A stretch of 64,000 bases of DNA from Congeria kusceri (GCA_027627225.1 JAPFQT010000084.1:252001-316000), one strand, 5' to 3'. Counted from the first letter of the stretch, positions 13,104 through 24,805 are shown. Notes: generated by a model from the letters alone, not told the origin. A program made the numbers and translations.

Positions 13104-14051
13104 TTATTGCAGCCTAAATTTCGAAAAATAGCATCCTTCTAATTCATGGAATGCTTCATTGAGAAGAACTGCAACATATGTTGTGTTTTTATTTGGTTGT
13201 TGAACAGCAGCATTTGTTGATCTGTCACTGAAACTTTCAAGTTTTCCTATGACCATAGCAACAGCATACAATTTTTGCTCCCTTCTGTCCGTGGCACATA
13301 CCATAGCACCGCTGTCATCTGGTTTGCTGAACGACTGACCCTCTATGCGATCATGTACTTTAATCCACAGTCCATGCGGTGTATCTACAATGACTTCAGC
13401 CAGTGTTCCCAAACCAAGAGACGTTGCCGCTCCCCTTATATACACTGGTTCTCCTATCCAATGTTCATGTTGTTCTTTAGCAAGTAACATGCCATGCATC
13501 GGCATCCCTCCTTCTGTTATGAATCCAGTGTAACACTGATTTATAAAATCTGTATATATGTCGATTGGAATTATATCAACCAAGTTTCTCTCATGAATAT
13601 TGTTTATTTCACCAATTATGGTATCATTAACTCTAAGATAAATATGTTCACCTTCTCTATTAGCAATTGCTACATGCCGTGAGATAAGTCCAACTAGTTT
13701 TCCTGCTGTGTGTTCAGGGCTTGAACTGCTTGCACCAGCAGTTTCTGTTCTGTTGTATAAATGAACTGAGGTATTTGTAGGAAACCTCTGTGCAAACCCT
13801 TCAAGTGTTCTTGTTGGAAACCTCAGTGCAAAACCTCCCAATGTTCCATTAAAAGCCTTGTCTCCAGAGGCAAAGAAAGGCGTGAACTTACCATATATGA
13901 ATATGGCTTGCACGTTTTTATTTGCTATGATCTGTTTTACACAAGCTGTTATTGCGTTGCTGTCTTGTGTTTTTTCAATAAGGACTTCAAGTTTCCCAAG
14001 GTTCTTAGAGCAACCAACTATACCTTCTAGTTTCAAAATATTGTTGATTAC
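13104..14051 (-). CDS. Terminal exon of a trypsin-fold (PA clan) serine peptidase-like protein
   Basis: The open frame of 315 codons ends in TAA at 13104-13106. I start it at 14051 because minus-strand bases just upstream read TTGTTAATTTTCAG, a good splice acceptor; an in-frame ATG at 14081 would lie within the intron. Numbering from the exon start, residues ~115-260 resemble a chymotrypsin-like domain: His126 in SRHVAI (codon 13674-13676), Asp159 in LVDIIPID (13575-13577) and Ser247 in PDDSGAMV (13311-13313). This order and spacing fits an intact His-Asp-Ser triad, with DDSGA replacing the usual GDSGG. The N-terminal ~110 residues have no clear relative and include a short internal duplication (GGFALRFPT, then EGFAQRFPT). 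No signal peptide or membrane segment is visible, but upstream exons are missing. Peptidase activity and substrate are not shown by the sequence; a non-proteolytic PA-fold role is possible. The absence of frameshifts in a repeat-dense region suggests it is maintained. Confidence 0.6.
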   Translation of the reverse strand, partial: VINNILKLEGIVGCSKNLGKLEVLIEKTQDSNAITACVKQIIANKNVQAIFIYGKFTPFFASGDKAFNGTLGGFALRFPTRTLEGFAQRFPTNTSVHLYNRTETAGASSSSPEHTAGKLVGLISRHVAIANREGEHIYLRVNDTIIGEINNIHERNLVDIIPIDIYTDFINQCYTGFITEGGMPMHGMLLAKEQHEHWIGEPVYIRGAATSLGLGTLAEVIVDTPHGLWIKVHDRIEGQSFSKPDDSGAMVCATDRREQKLYAVAMVIGKLESFSDRSTNAAVQQPNKNTTYVAVLLNEAFHELEGCYFSKFRLQ

Positions 14052-14065
14052 CTGAAAATTAACAA
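14052..14065 (-). other. 3' splice acceptor of the peptidase-like exon
   Basis: On the minus strand a T-rich tract ends in CAG immediately before the exon. It decides against using the ATG at 14081 as a true start. Confidence 0.55.
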
Positions 14066-14085
14066 CAATCAATTTCAACATTAAA

Positions 14086-15541
14086 ACAAGACCTGTCGGA
14101 GGACAGCGCGCTAGACTTTTCTTGTGCTTGTCAGAGTTACTGGCTTTTTTTTCTAAAACAAGAAAAATGGAAATTCCACGAAAACCAAATTTTCAAACGA
14201 AATGCACTTAAATCAGCACATCTATAAAATTTCAAGTAATGGTAAAATTGACCTTGACCCCACACACCCCATATGCAATCCCAAACAAAGTCTCGATATA
14301 AGTTATCTATGTATTAAGTTTTATTAAAATAGCTCAATGCGTTCATAAGTTATTGAGTGGAAACCATTTATATATTTTTAGTAACAGTGACCTTGACCTC
14401 ACCCACCCTATATGCAATCCAACCCGAGGTCTCGATATAAGGTATCTATGTATTAAGTTTCATTCAAATATCTCAAAGTGTTCTTAGGTTATTGAGCGGA
14501 AACCATTTGTTTATTTTCAGTAACAGTGACCTTGACCCCACCCACCCCATACGCAATCCCAACCGAGGTCTTAAAATAAGGAATCTATGTATAAAGTGTC
14601 ATTAAAATATTTCAATGCGTTCTCAAGTTATTGAGCGGAAACCGTTTTTCATTTTAGTAACAGTGACCTTTACCCTATACACAATCATAAGTGAGGTATT
14701 GATATAAGGTATGTATGTATTAAGTTTCATTAAAATATCTAAATGTGTTCTAAAGTTATTAAGCGGAAACGGTTTGTCTATCTTTAGCAAACAGTGACCT
14801 TGACCCCACCCACCCCATATGCAATCCCAAGCGAGGTCTCGATATCATGCATGTATGTTTAAAGTTTCATAAAAATATCTCAATGCATTCTCAAGTTATT
14901 GAGCAGAAGCCGTTTTTCTATATTTAGTAACAGTGACCTTAACCCCACCCTCCCCATATGCAATCCCAAGCGAAGTCTTGATATAAGGTAAATATCTATT
15001 AAGTTTCATTATAATATCACAATGAGTGTTCAAATTATTGAGTGGAAACAATTTTTCTATTTTCAGTAACAGTTACCTTGACCTTGACCCCACCAACCCC
15101 ATATGCAATCCCAAGTGAGGTCGTGATATAAGGTACCTATGTATAACGAATAATTAATATATCTAAATATGTTCTGAAGTTATTGAGTGGAAACTGTTTT
15201 TCTATTTTTAGTAACATTGACCTTGACCTTGACCAAACCAACCCATATGCAATCCCACGCCAGGTCTCGCTATAATGTATCTATGTTTGAAGTTTCATTA
15301 CAATAGCTTAATCCGTTCTCGAGTTAGAGAGCGGAAACAACAAGTTGAGAAACTAGCTCACTGAAAACTTTAACCTGTCCCTATAGCTTATATGAAAATT
15401 TCTAAGTGTAAAAAGGCCTAAAATTTTCACAAATTTTGAACTAGAGTTTTCAAAATTGGCCTATGAGTTCATTTTAATATAGGGAATAAATGTTTTAAGT
15501 TTGAATGAAATTCCTTAAGCCATTCCTGAGAAACCAGCTTA
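14086..15541 (+). mobile_element. R8/R4 element: R8 ends with an internal R4 tandem array, 3' truncated
   Basis: Starts CAAGACCTGTC-GGAG-GACAGC, then GCGCTAGACTT and CTTGTCAGAGTTACTGGC. From ~14230 to ~15330 there are about eight ~150-bp R4 units marked by AGTGACCTTGACCCCACCCA, CCCCATATGCAATCCCAA, AAGTTTCATTAAAATATCTC and TTATTGAGCGGAAACC. The tail (15345-15541) carries AAGTTTGAATGAAATTCCTT and CATTCCTGAGAAACCAGCTT, which match the tail of the compact element at 24806-25188. The expected GAC-rich stretch and CTAA end are missing because the 26-bp satellite begins at 15542. Confidence 0.75.
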
Positions 15542-18500
15542 CAAAAAAAAACACCAGGCAATACAACAGCGCAATACAACCAGGCGACACAACCAGATAA
15601 TACAACAGCGTAACACAACTAGGCGACACAACAGCGTAACACAAGCAGGCGACACAACAGCGTAACACAAGCAGGCGACACAACAGCGTAACACAAGCAG
15701 GCGACACAACAGCGTAACACAACCAGGCGACACAACAGCGTAATACAACCAGGCGACACAACAGCGTAATACAACCAGGCTACACAACGACGTATCACAA
15801 CCAGGTAGTACAACAGCGTAACACAACTAGGCGACACAACAGCGTAACACAACCAGGGTACACAACAGCGTAACACAACTAGGCGACACAACAGCGTAAC
15901 ATAACCAGGTGACACAACAGCGTAACACAATCAGGCGACACAACAGCGTAACACAATCAGGCGACACAACAGCGTAACACAATCAGGCGTAACAACAGCG
16001 TAACACAACCAGGCGACACAACAGCGTAACACAACCAGGCGACACAACAGCGTAATACAACCAGGCTACACAACGACGTATCACAACCAGGTAGTACAAC
16101 AGCGTAACACAACTAGGCGACACAACAGCGTAACACAATCAGGCGACACAACAGCGTAACACAATCAGGCGTAACAACAGCGTAACACAACCAGGCGACA
16201 CAACAGCGTAACACAACCAGGCGACACAACAGCGTAATACAACCAGGCTACACAACGACGTATCACAACCAGGTAGTACAACAGCGTAACACAACTAGGC
16301 GACACAACAGCGTAACACAACCAGGCGACGCAACAGCGTAACATAACCAGGCAACACAACAGCGTAACATAACCAGGCAACACAACAGCGTAACACAACC
16401 AGGCGACACAACAGCGTAACATAACCAGGCAACACAACAGCGTAATACAACCAGGCTACACAACGACGTATCACAACCAGGTAATACAACAGCGTAACAC
16501 AACTAGGCGACACAACAGCGTAACACAACTAGGCGACACAACAGCGTAACACAACTAGGCGACACAACAGCGTAACACAACCAGGCGACGCAACAGCGTA
16601 ACACAACCAGGCAACACAACAGCGCAATACAACCAGGCTACACAACCAGGTAATACAACAGCGTAACACAACTAGGCGACACAACAGCGTAACACAACCA
16701 GGCGACGCAACAGCGTAACATTACCAGGCAACACAAACGCGTAACACAACCAGGTGACACAACAGCGTAACACGACTAGGCGACACAACAACGTAACACA
16801 ACAAGGCGACACAACAGCGTAACACAACCAGGCGACACAACAGCGTAACACAACCAGGCAACACAACAACGGAACACAACCAAGCGACACAACAACGGAA
16901 CACAACTATGCAACACAACAACGATACACAACAAGGCGACACAACAACAGAACACATCCAAGAGACCAAACAATATAATACAACTAGGCGACACAACAGT
17001 GAAACACAAACAAGCCACACAACAACGGAACACATCTAGGCGACACAACAACGGAACACAACTAGGAGACACAACAACGGAACACAACCTAGCGAAAAAA
17101 CGACGGAACACAACTAGGCGTCACTACAACGGAATACAACTAAGCGACACAACAACTGCACACAACCAAGCGACACAACGACGGAACACAACAAAGCTAC
17201 ATAACGATGGAACTCAACCAAGTGTCACAACGACGGAATGCAATCAAGCGACAAAACGACGGAACTCAACCAAGCTTCACAATGATGGACTTCAGCCAAG
17301 CTTCATAACGATGGAACTGAACCAAGCTTCACGACGACTTAACTCAACCAAGCTTCCCAACGACGAAACACAACCAAGCGTCACAACGACGAACTCAACA
17401 AAGCCTTACAACGACGGAAGTCAACCAAGCATTACAACGGCTGAACCCAACCAAGCGACACAACGACGGAACTAAACCAAGCGACACAACGACGGAGCTC
17501 AACCAAGCGACACACCGACGGAGCTAAACTAAGCGACACAACGACGGAGCTAAACCAAGCATCACAACGACGAAGCTCAACCAGGAGACACAACGACGGA
17601 ACTCAACCAAGCTACACAACGACGGGACTCAACCAAGCTACACAACGACCGAACTCAACCAAGAGACATAACGACGGAACTCAAGCAAGCTACACAACGA
17701 CAAAACTCACCAAAGAGACAAACGTCGGAACTCAGCCAGCGAAACAACGACGGAACTCAACCAAGCTACACAACGACGGAACTCAACCAAGCTACACAAC
17801 GACAGAACTCAACCAAGAGACACAACAACGGAACTCAACCAAGAGACACAACGACGGATCTCAACCAACAGAACAACGATGGAACTAAACCAAGCTACAC
17901 AACGACGGAACTTAACCAAGCGTCACAACGACGGAACACAACCAAGCTACACAACGACGGAACTCAACCAAGCTATTCAACGACGGAACTCAACCAAGAG
18001 ACACAACAACGGAACTCAACTAAGAGACACAACGACGGAACTCAACCAACCTACACAACGACGGAACTCAACCAAGAGACACAACAACGGAACTCAACCA
18101 AGAGACACAACGACGGATCTCAACCAGCAGACACAACGACGGAACTAAACCAATCTACACAACGACGGAACTTAACCAAGCGTCACAACGACGGAACACA
18201 ACCAAACTACACAACGACGGAGCACAACCAAGCGTTACAACGACGGAGTTCAACCAAGCTACAAAACGACGGAACTCAGACAGATGTCACAACGACAGAA
18301 CTCACACAAGGACGGAACACAACCAAGAGACACAACGACGGAACTCACACAAGAGACACAACGACGGACCTCAACCAAGCGACACAACGACGGAACTCAT
18401 CCAGGCATCACAACGACGGAACACAAGCAAGCGTCACAACGACGGACCTCAACCAAGCGACACAACGACGGAACTCAACCAGGCATCACAACAACGGAAC

Positions 18501-18548
18501 TCAACCAGGCATCACAACGACGGAACACAACCTAGACACACAACGGCC
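15542..18548 (+). repeat. 26-bp satellite array A (~116 copies)
   Basis: The unit has the form CAACAGCGTAACACAACC followed by AGGCGACA. The left half (to ~16860) is the AACAGCGTAACACAACCAGG variant and the right half (from ~17000) the ACGACGGAACTCAACCAAG variant, with mixed units between. A marked variant (GCTACACAACGACGTATCAC and relatives) recurs at 15779, 16065, 16247, 16455 and 16637; the spacings 286, 182, 208 and 182 are all multiples of 26, showing higher-order repeats made by block duplication. Long minus-strand Cys-rich frames and plus-strand Thr/Asn-rich frames here come from the lack of stop codons in the unit. Confidence 0.95.
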
Positions 18549-18789
18549 GGACACAATTATGCAACATAACGTTTCATAAACCTAAATGTGCACATGCTGA
18601 GTTATCGCAGTATCAAGGCTTCCACTGACAGACGAACGGACGGTCCACTATGACTTCAGATTCTGTTTCTACAATGCTCACTTTCTTCGTTGAATTTTAC
18701 ATCAAAACCATACGCGAAATAAAGTTGCAGCATGATAGTTCTATGTGTACAATTACCAACACTTTTGTTCCAACAGCATCATGTTGTAG

Positions 18790-18965
18790 CAATGTTTTTT
18801 AATATGTGATATCCGCCTTTCGATCGGACGATCGTGAGTTTGATCCCTACTCCGGGAGCTTGCGAATGATCTTAATTAAAGGTCATCGGTGTAGTGGTTT
18901 TACCCAGATAACGGACTTGAAAGGGTCTCAATAAGCATTTGGCTTACGACACCGGATCTTTAAAA
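18790..18965 (+). mobile_element. tRNA-derived SINE-like sequence, copy 1
   Basis: A tRNA-like head with ATCCGCCTTTCGATCGG and a B-box-like GAGTTTGATCCC, followed by a body with GTAGTGGTTTTACCCAG and GGACTTGAAAGGGTCTC. Related copies are at 37628-37805 and 57541-57715. The copy in segment B shares flanks, so it predates the A/B duplication. Confidence 0.5.
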
Positions 18966-19734
18966 GATAACTGCAAGTTTAAACTAAACCTGACAGTCAA
19001 TAATGACATCAAATTTTGTTTTTTACAATGTTGACTTTCTTCATAAGTGTTTTACCCAATCAAAAATCAGATCAGGAGAAAAAGGTATCCAAGCTAGGAT
19101 AAAGGATTTTGAATTAGAGTGGGCAAAAATATTTAGTGCAAAAATATTTAGTAACTGCAAGCAAAGTACTGTTGGTCTCTCGAACATGTTAGTGTATAAC
19201 GATAACATCTTAATGATGCAATATCAGCAAAAACAGCAATTAAACGAAAATACCACAGAACGGGTTTGATTATTAGTTTAATTACAATAAATTGACTGAA
19301 TAATACATCATTGGCAACGAAATGCATATGCGTAAGTTATTGTCAGGTTTTAAAAAACTCGAATGTTTGAAAATTTTAGAGTGGACTTTCGCTTGCTTCG
19401 CCCCCCTCTAAATCGCCTATGGTAGCGTATTTCTTGTTGTTGTGCAGTATTTCTTTTGTTGCCATAACGACCACAATTTAGTAAGACGAACAAGAAAAAC
19501 AATGTGTATTATCACCTCATTGCTCTTTCATTAAGCATATCAAAATATTGCAGGATCCACATTTTCTCATAGAAAGAGACAGACGCGCTTTCGGACAGTT
19601 GTTACATCTGGGGCCATATTTTAGAAACATCTTAAGTATAATCTTATCTTTATATCACCATTTTTCGTAATTATATGGTTAAATCACAGTGGCCTTAGTG
19701 TTTATTAATTTTCATCTTATTAAGAATTTAAGAA

Positions 19735-20075
19735 ATGATTTTCCATTTACCGTTGGGTTTTTTGCCAAAAAACCCCACAACAATTTGGAGTTCTAATGCG
19801 CAGGAATTAAACCACGAGGGCGTTAGCTCGAGTTGTTTGATAGCCACGCATCAAAACGACAAAGAGTTGTTTATTGGCCGACAAAGAACAATAATGCGAT
19901 TATTATTTCGATTCTAACATGATATGACATATCTTTTTCCAAACGTAATTGGACCTTCTTTTTACTATGCTCCGCTCAGAATCGGGATGATTTTTTGCGT
20001 TGTTTATTGGGTAGTTTAACAACGATAATTTTGTTGTTTGTCTTTAGAAAAGTTAGCGAGTATTATGTTAAAATA
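19735..20075 (+). mobile_element. GTTGTTTATC MITE, copy 1
   Basis: A dispersed ~300-340 bp element found six times in the window. Marks are CGTTGTTTATCGG with ATAAACAACG (poorly kept in this copy), GATTCTAACATGATATGACA, TACTATGCTCCGCTCAG, GCGTTGTTTATTGGGTAG and GCGAGTATTATGTTAAAAT. Segment B has no copy at the equivalent position (~38210), so insertion came after the duplication. The ORF at 19735-19917 lies inside it and is not a gene. Confidence 0.65.
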
Positions 20076-20326
20076 TTGTTTACTCAACGGTAAAGGAATT
20101 AATATATTTAAATTATGTATATAAAATAATAGCTTTCAAAAATAGGACCTAATTATTCTAAAGTAAACTTACAATGTTTCAGGACTAGAGCCACAGATTC
20201 CCTTTATACAATGTGGACTATATTCATGAATGTTTTACCACATCATAACGAAATTACGCTGACAAAATAAGAGAATTATGTATCATGATCTGTACAATAA
20301 TAACGGATTGATAATGAATAACTTGA

Positions 20327-20899
20327 CCTCCGAGAGTCGGATGTGTCGCCTGGCGCCAGATAGCTTACGTGAATCCAAATGAAGAAGCACTTTAGGTTAA
20401 TGCTCAATTTGTTTAACATATTTATTGAAATCTTCAAAAGCATTGCACTCTGGCTAATTGCAAAGAACATACTAATTAAAACCAAAAATGTGACACAAAA
20501 ATAAGTATGAAAATTTACAAAGGGCAATAACTCCAAAAGTATGAGGTGCAGAGTAACGGTTCCTGTGCACTGCTCTTCTCTCAATGAGATCTATCTACCT
20601 ATGAAGTTTCAAGTTGATAGCTTTCATAGTCTTACAGTTATGCTCCGGACAAAAATTAAGTATGAAAATAAACAAAGGGCAATAACTCCAAAATTATGTG
20701 ATACAGAGTAACTTTTCTTGGGTACTGCACTTTCCCCAAATGAGATCTATCTACCTATGAAGTTTCATGTTGATAGCTTTAATAGTCTAAGAGTTATGCT
20801 CCGGACAAGCGAAAGGGGACGCCGCCTCCGACACCGCCGCCGACGCCTCCGCCGACAAAAGTAACACCTATATGTCGCTTTTTCAGGCGTCACAAAAAT
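20327..20899 (+). mobile_element. R7 element inserted in segment A
   Basis: Absent at the equivalent place in segment B (~38986). Contains two ~160-bp units marked by GGGCAATAACTCCAAAA, GAGATCTATCTACCTATGAA, AAGTTTCAAGTTGATAGC and GTTATGCTCCGGACAA. The 3' part has the GC-rich GACGCCGCCTCCGACACC stretch seen near the 3' ends of the other families. No CTAA terminus is recognised. Confidence 0.55.
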
Positions 20900-20907
20900 T
20901 AAAATTA

Positions 20908-20969
20908 CTATTATTATTATTATTATTATTATTAATATTATTATTATTATTATTATTACCGATGATGAT
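20908..20969 (+). repeat. (ATT)n microsatellite
   Basis: Trinucleotide run with one AATATT interruption, followed by ACCGATGATGATACT. The same microsatellite and flank occur in segment B at 38991-39065. Confidence 0.95.
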
Positions 20970-21028
20970 ACTGAAATTGTTGAACTAATAAACGTTCATT
21001 CCGTGTAGTAGAGACTGTCCTGCAACTT

Positions 21029-21107
21029 CACGATATCCTCGTGCACAGTGTACAGTCAGTTAAAAGTTGCGTGCTCGATCGATGAAAGTAAAGCACGAGG
21101 AAATCGC
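21029..21107 (+). other. Inverted repeat conserved in segments A, B and C
   Basis: CGATATCCTCGTGC is inverted ~60 bp later as GCACGAGGAAATCG. The arrangement is kept in B (39348-39420) and, more degenerate, in C (49190-49275). The function is unknown; it may be a structural part of the duplicated unit. Confidence 0.5.
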
Positions 21108-22236
21108 GAAATTCGGGTGACATACAGGAAAGCTTATTTGGCATCAGGTCGACTTTTGCTAAAATATATTAACAACAGACACGTGGGCCCAAATTTATAA
21201 AGATTCGTAAGTCATTCTTAAGTTAGGGAAAATTAGTCCACATCAGAATTAGCGTTTGAAATTCTATTTTTAAGAACATATTCCTCACAAATACAGAAAA
21301 TTGATAAACTTGGACTAATGTTGCACGTATAGGTCCAAATATTGAAATAATACATTTCTGTGTCAGAAAATCTATTAATAAAAGTTCAGAATGTTAAGAT
21401 TTTTTTTTTTTTTTAATGTTGGCCTTAGATTCGTTGTAAATACCAGCCCTGGTAATCCCTTGATAAAAATATTATGGTTACAAAAGACACGTGGGCCCAT
21501 ATTTATAAAGATTCTTAAGTCAATCTTAACTTAATGAGAAATTGCGTTTGAAACGCTATGACAGACACTAAATGTTAATGCCTTCTAAATACATTGAACA
21601 TTATGTTACCTTTTTTTTAGTATAACAGCAACATTTACATAAAAGGTACTAAACCACCATCACAACACGGCGCGGTTTTAATTATGCCGTCGCCGACGTC
21701 GTTGTCACGCTTGATAATGGATCGGGTTGTGTGTATAACCTGTAAATTGCAATAATTAAATAACAAGTCTGTTCCTAACATATGTTTCAAACAGCACAAT
21801 AAACCCCAGACATCACTACAGAAAGCCTTTAAACCATATTGTTGGTCTCAACCAATAGTTGTAATAGTCCAAGAAACTATGGCTTATTAAATGCAACGTA
21901 ATAGTACATCACAAAAATAGTGCTCCTATTTCTGTAAGATTAATACAATTTAGTAAGTGATAATACTTGTATACGTTTTCGTACCACTTATGAAATACGT
22001 TACAGTACATGTCTAAACTGTCTACAAAATCACCACTTGCTTTAAACATTCAGAACATTTAAACATGCGAACCGCGTGCAGTTAGAACATGCATCCGCAT
22101 ACTTGGAAGTTAAGTTGTACACAATACCAATACTTCACCTCATTAATAAATGCAAAAAAATGTGAACAGTATTACAATTTTGCTCCGAATCTGTTCTTTA
22201 TCTAGTTTATTGCTGGCACCGTAACGTATTCTACAC

Positions 22237-22330
22237 AAAACAGAGTTATGGGGAATGTTGCACTTGATGTTGGAGTTGATGACAAAGATATATTCCAAGT
22301 TTCAAGTGAATACCTTTTGTAGTTTTGTAG
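22237..22330 (+). repeat. Isolated fragment of one R2 unit
   Basis: AAACAGAGTTATGGGGAATG, GTTGATGACAAAG and CCAAGTTTCAAGTGAATA occur in unit order without element ends. Confidence 0.6.
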
Positions 22331-22409
22331 AACATTATGTGCAGTAATGAATACAGATCTTACACTTAGTAATCGTCACGAATAAATATCATAAGGCAAT
22401 TGTTGTGAA

Positions 22410-23584
22410 CAAGAGCTGTCAGAGGACAGCACGCTCGACTATTCGAAGTATTTCAGTTGGTACATATATCGAAAAGTGGAAGGGGCATACATTTGTTGAA
22501 ATACAAAACTTTTAAGTGAAAACCTTATATAGTTTATAAATTTTAAGAATTCGGAACAAACACTTTAACCACACAAAATATGTAAAAAGTGGGCATACCT
22601 CTGTACAAATACAAACCAGAGTTATGGAGATGGTTGAACCTGATGCTGGAGTTGATGGCAAAGGTGTAATTCGAGTTTTAAGTGAATAACACATTTATAT
22701 TTCAAGGTATAAGACTTCTGAATATAAACTTTAACCAGAAAACGTAAGTAAAAAAGGAGCATAACTCTTTTAAGATACAAAACAGAGTTATGGGGAATAT
22801 TGACCCTGTTGCTGCAGGTAATGACAAAGGTGCATTCCAAGTTTCAGGTGAATAACTTTGTAGTGTTCAAGTTATAAGACTTTTAAATATTAACTTCAAT
22901 CAGAAAATCATTTTGAAAAAGAGGCATACCTCTGTCAAAATACAAAACAGAATTATGGGATATGTTGCACCTGATGTTGGAGTTACAAATGTACAATTAA
23001 TGTTTCATGTAAATAACTTATCTAGCTTTGAAAATACAAGACTTTTGAATATAAACTTAATCCAGAAGACCCTGACTCCACCCACCCCATATGCAAACTC
23101 GAGCGAGGTCTTGATATAAGGTATCTATGTATTAAGTTTCATTAAAATATCTCAATGCGTTCTGAAGTTTTTGAGCGGAAACCGTTTTTCTATTTTCAAT
23201 AACAGTGACCTTGACCTTGATCCCAGCCACCCCATATGCAATCCCAAGTGAGGTCTTGCTATAAGGTATCTATGAATGAAGTTTCATTACAATAGCTCGA
23301 TCCTTTCTCGAGTTCTAGAGATATGGAGTTGTTGCACTCAAACTTTAACCTGAATTTTTAAGTTCAAAACGTGGCATAATTCTGCTAAATTGCAGGTCAG
23401 AGTTATGGGCCCTGGTCAGTGATCTCACATAATGATCCTTCATAATGTGAAGTTTCAATTGAATATCTGTAGTAGACATAGAGATATGGAGTTGTTGCAC
23501 GCAAACCTTAACCAGAGCATTACGCCGACGCCGACGAACGGGTGAAAAGTAAAGCTCCAACTATTCTGTGAATAATCGAGCTAA
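22410..23584 (+). mobile_element. Chimeric element: R2, then R4, then R3 units between standard termini
   Basis: 5' end CAAGAGCTGTC-AGAG-GACAGC then ACGCTCGACTATTCGAAG. R2 units run to ~23062 (CATACCTCTGTCAAAATAC, GTTATGGGATATGTTGC). R4 units run ~23068-23315 (CTCCACCCACCCCATATGC, CAATGCGTTCTGAAG). An R3 unit runs ~23316-23520 (GAGATATGGAGTTGTTGCAC, AGTTTCAATTGAATATC). The end has TTACGCCGACGCCGACG and AATAATCGAG, then CTAA at 23581-23584 and T. The flanking base before CAAGAG is A. No coding capacity. Confidence 0.8.
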
Positions 23585-24046
23585 TAACATGAACAATATT
23601 ATCTATGCTTTCTATTTGTTCAAACGTTCAAGCACTGCGACGAAATGCACTTGAATGCATTACAAAAATAATCAGCAACAAACCCAAGACTTCTGATTCC
23701 GACGTTTACTATTATAGTAATTGCCCTTTCTCTTCCGAAATCAGGCCATTTTTTTCTGTGTTTCGGGCAACCCTATTCAACTAGCGAAAACCCACCGACC
23801 CTTAAGTTTTTATTGAAGATTGTTTTTATGTGAAATCCGTATTTCGGTATATAATGTGTCTTTAAAAATGTAAAAACAAACTTAAACCCGACCCTACCTA
23901 ACTTTTGTGAAACCGTGGCCCGAAAAACACAATTTTTTTTGGCCTCACTATAAAATTCTATTTTTGACATTCATGCTTGATTGTAGGTATGTTGTAATCA
24001 AATTAAGATTTCTAGAAATATTCATGAACCTGACATATAAGAACTT
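23585..24046. other. Unassigned spacer
   Basis: Nothing supported on either strand; short AT-rich frames only. Confidence 0.4.
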
Positions 24047-24685
24047 ATTCACCAACCTTTTCTTAGACTTAAAAATAACGAATAGACTCAGACTCAATTA
24101 AAATACTACGCAAATATGCTGGGTACCAATGTCGCTATTGTCATTAAAGAGTATATGTTCGATTTTACAACAGATATATTTGCATAAATTAAACAACTAA
24201 TAATTAATTTCCATATACTTCGATTTAAAATGAAAGAAAATTCAATATGAACTATTGTTGAAAAACGCATAGTTAACTACTTTTTAATCAGAAACTACTT
24301 TTAGGCTGTACAGCCCAAAACTCCAATACATGTATAAACGTTTACTCTACAGTTATTTTAGGTTACACAACACTAATAAACGATGCAAAAGTCGAAAATC
24401 GTATTTGTTGACTCATTCGATATTGTATTCGTCACGTTTATGTTTATATGTCTGCTTTCAAGTTATGTTGTCACTTTCATCTATTTACTAGTATTCTTAA
24501 ATAATAGATATGAATGATCGTACATACACACTTTTACAAATCGTTCTAAATAAAGAACTCTGTAATTTGAGTTGCTGAATACCTAGAAAGATTCAAGTAA
24601 ACAGTTTTATTTGAACAGAACAGTTTCAAGAATATTCTTTATTATAACGTCTTAAGTCTAAGAATAGATTGGCGAATACGGGCCC
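24047..24685. mobile_element. Foldback MITE with ATTCACCAACC...TTAGACTTAA ends
   Basis: The left end ATTCACCAACCTTTTCTTAG (24047 on) is inverted at the right end (24652-24685, TTAAGTCTAAGAATAG then ATTGGCGAATACGGGCCC). Shorter relatives with the same ends are at 56986-57250 and 58203-58467, with a right half at about 40855-41060. No coding capacity. Confidence 0.7.
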
Positions 24686-24805
24686 TGGATTGTTTTTGTT
24701 ATAACAGTAACATTTTCACCAGAAACCAATTCTACATGTGGTTATTTAAAACGGTATCTAGTTATTTTTGTCACCAGTTACAATCAATGCTGTCCAATGC
24801 AATAG

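Larger units (their letters stand above)
18549..22236 (+). repeat. Segment A: right flank of satellite A, duplicated as segment B
   Basis: Collinear with 37396-42045. Shared blocks in the same order: CACTGACAGACG with GGACGGTCCACTATGACTT; CATACACGAAATAAAGTTGC; the SINE-like block; CCACAATTTAGTAAGACG; GTATTATCACCTCATTGCTC; ATAATAGCTTTCAA; an ATT microsatellite ending in ACCGATGATGATACT; CGATATCCTCGTGCACAGTG. Segment C (49165-50590) keeps the last part. Different mobile elements interrupt each copy. No conserved ORF spans the copies; the small frame at 19003-19269 is not preserved in B. Confidence 0.75.

Noticed and set aside
14052..14081. ATG at 14081 as start of the peptidase-like gene
   Set aside because: The codons between 14081 and 14052 read as a polypyrimidine tract and AG acceptor, so they are most likely intron.
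15495..17111. Several overlapping minus-strand Cys/Val/Leu-rich reading frames (CCVAWLCYAVVSPG-type repeats)
   Set aside because: They are translations of the 26-bp satellite, which lacks stop codons on that strand. Several frames are open at once and the same pattern occurs at arrays B and 29705.
16999..18535. Plus-strand Thr/Gln/Asn-rich frames
   Set aside because: Same satellite read on the other strand; no non-repeat domain or start context.
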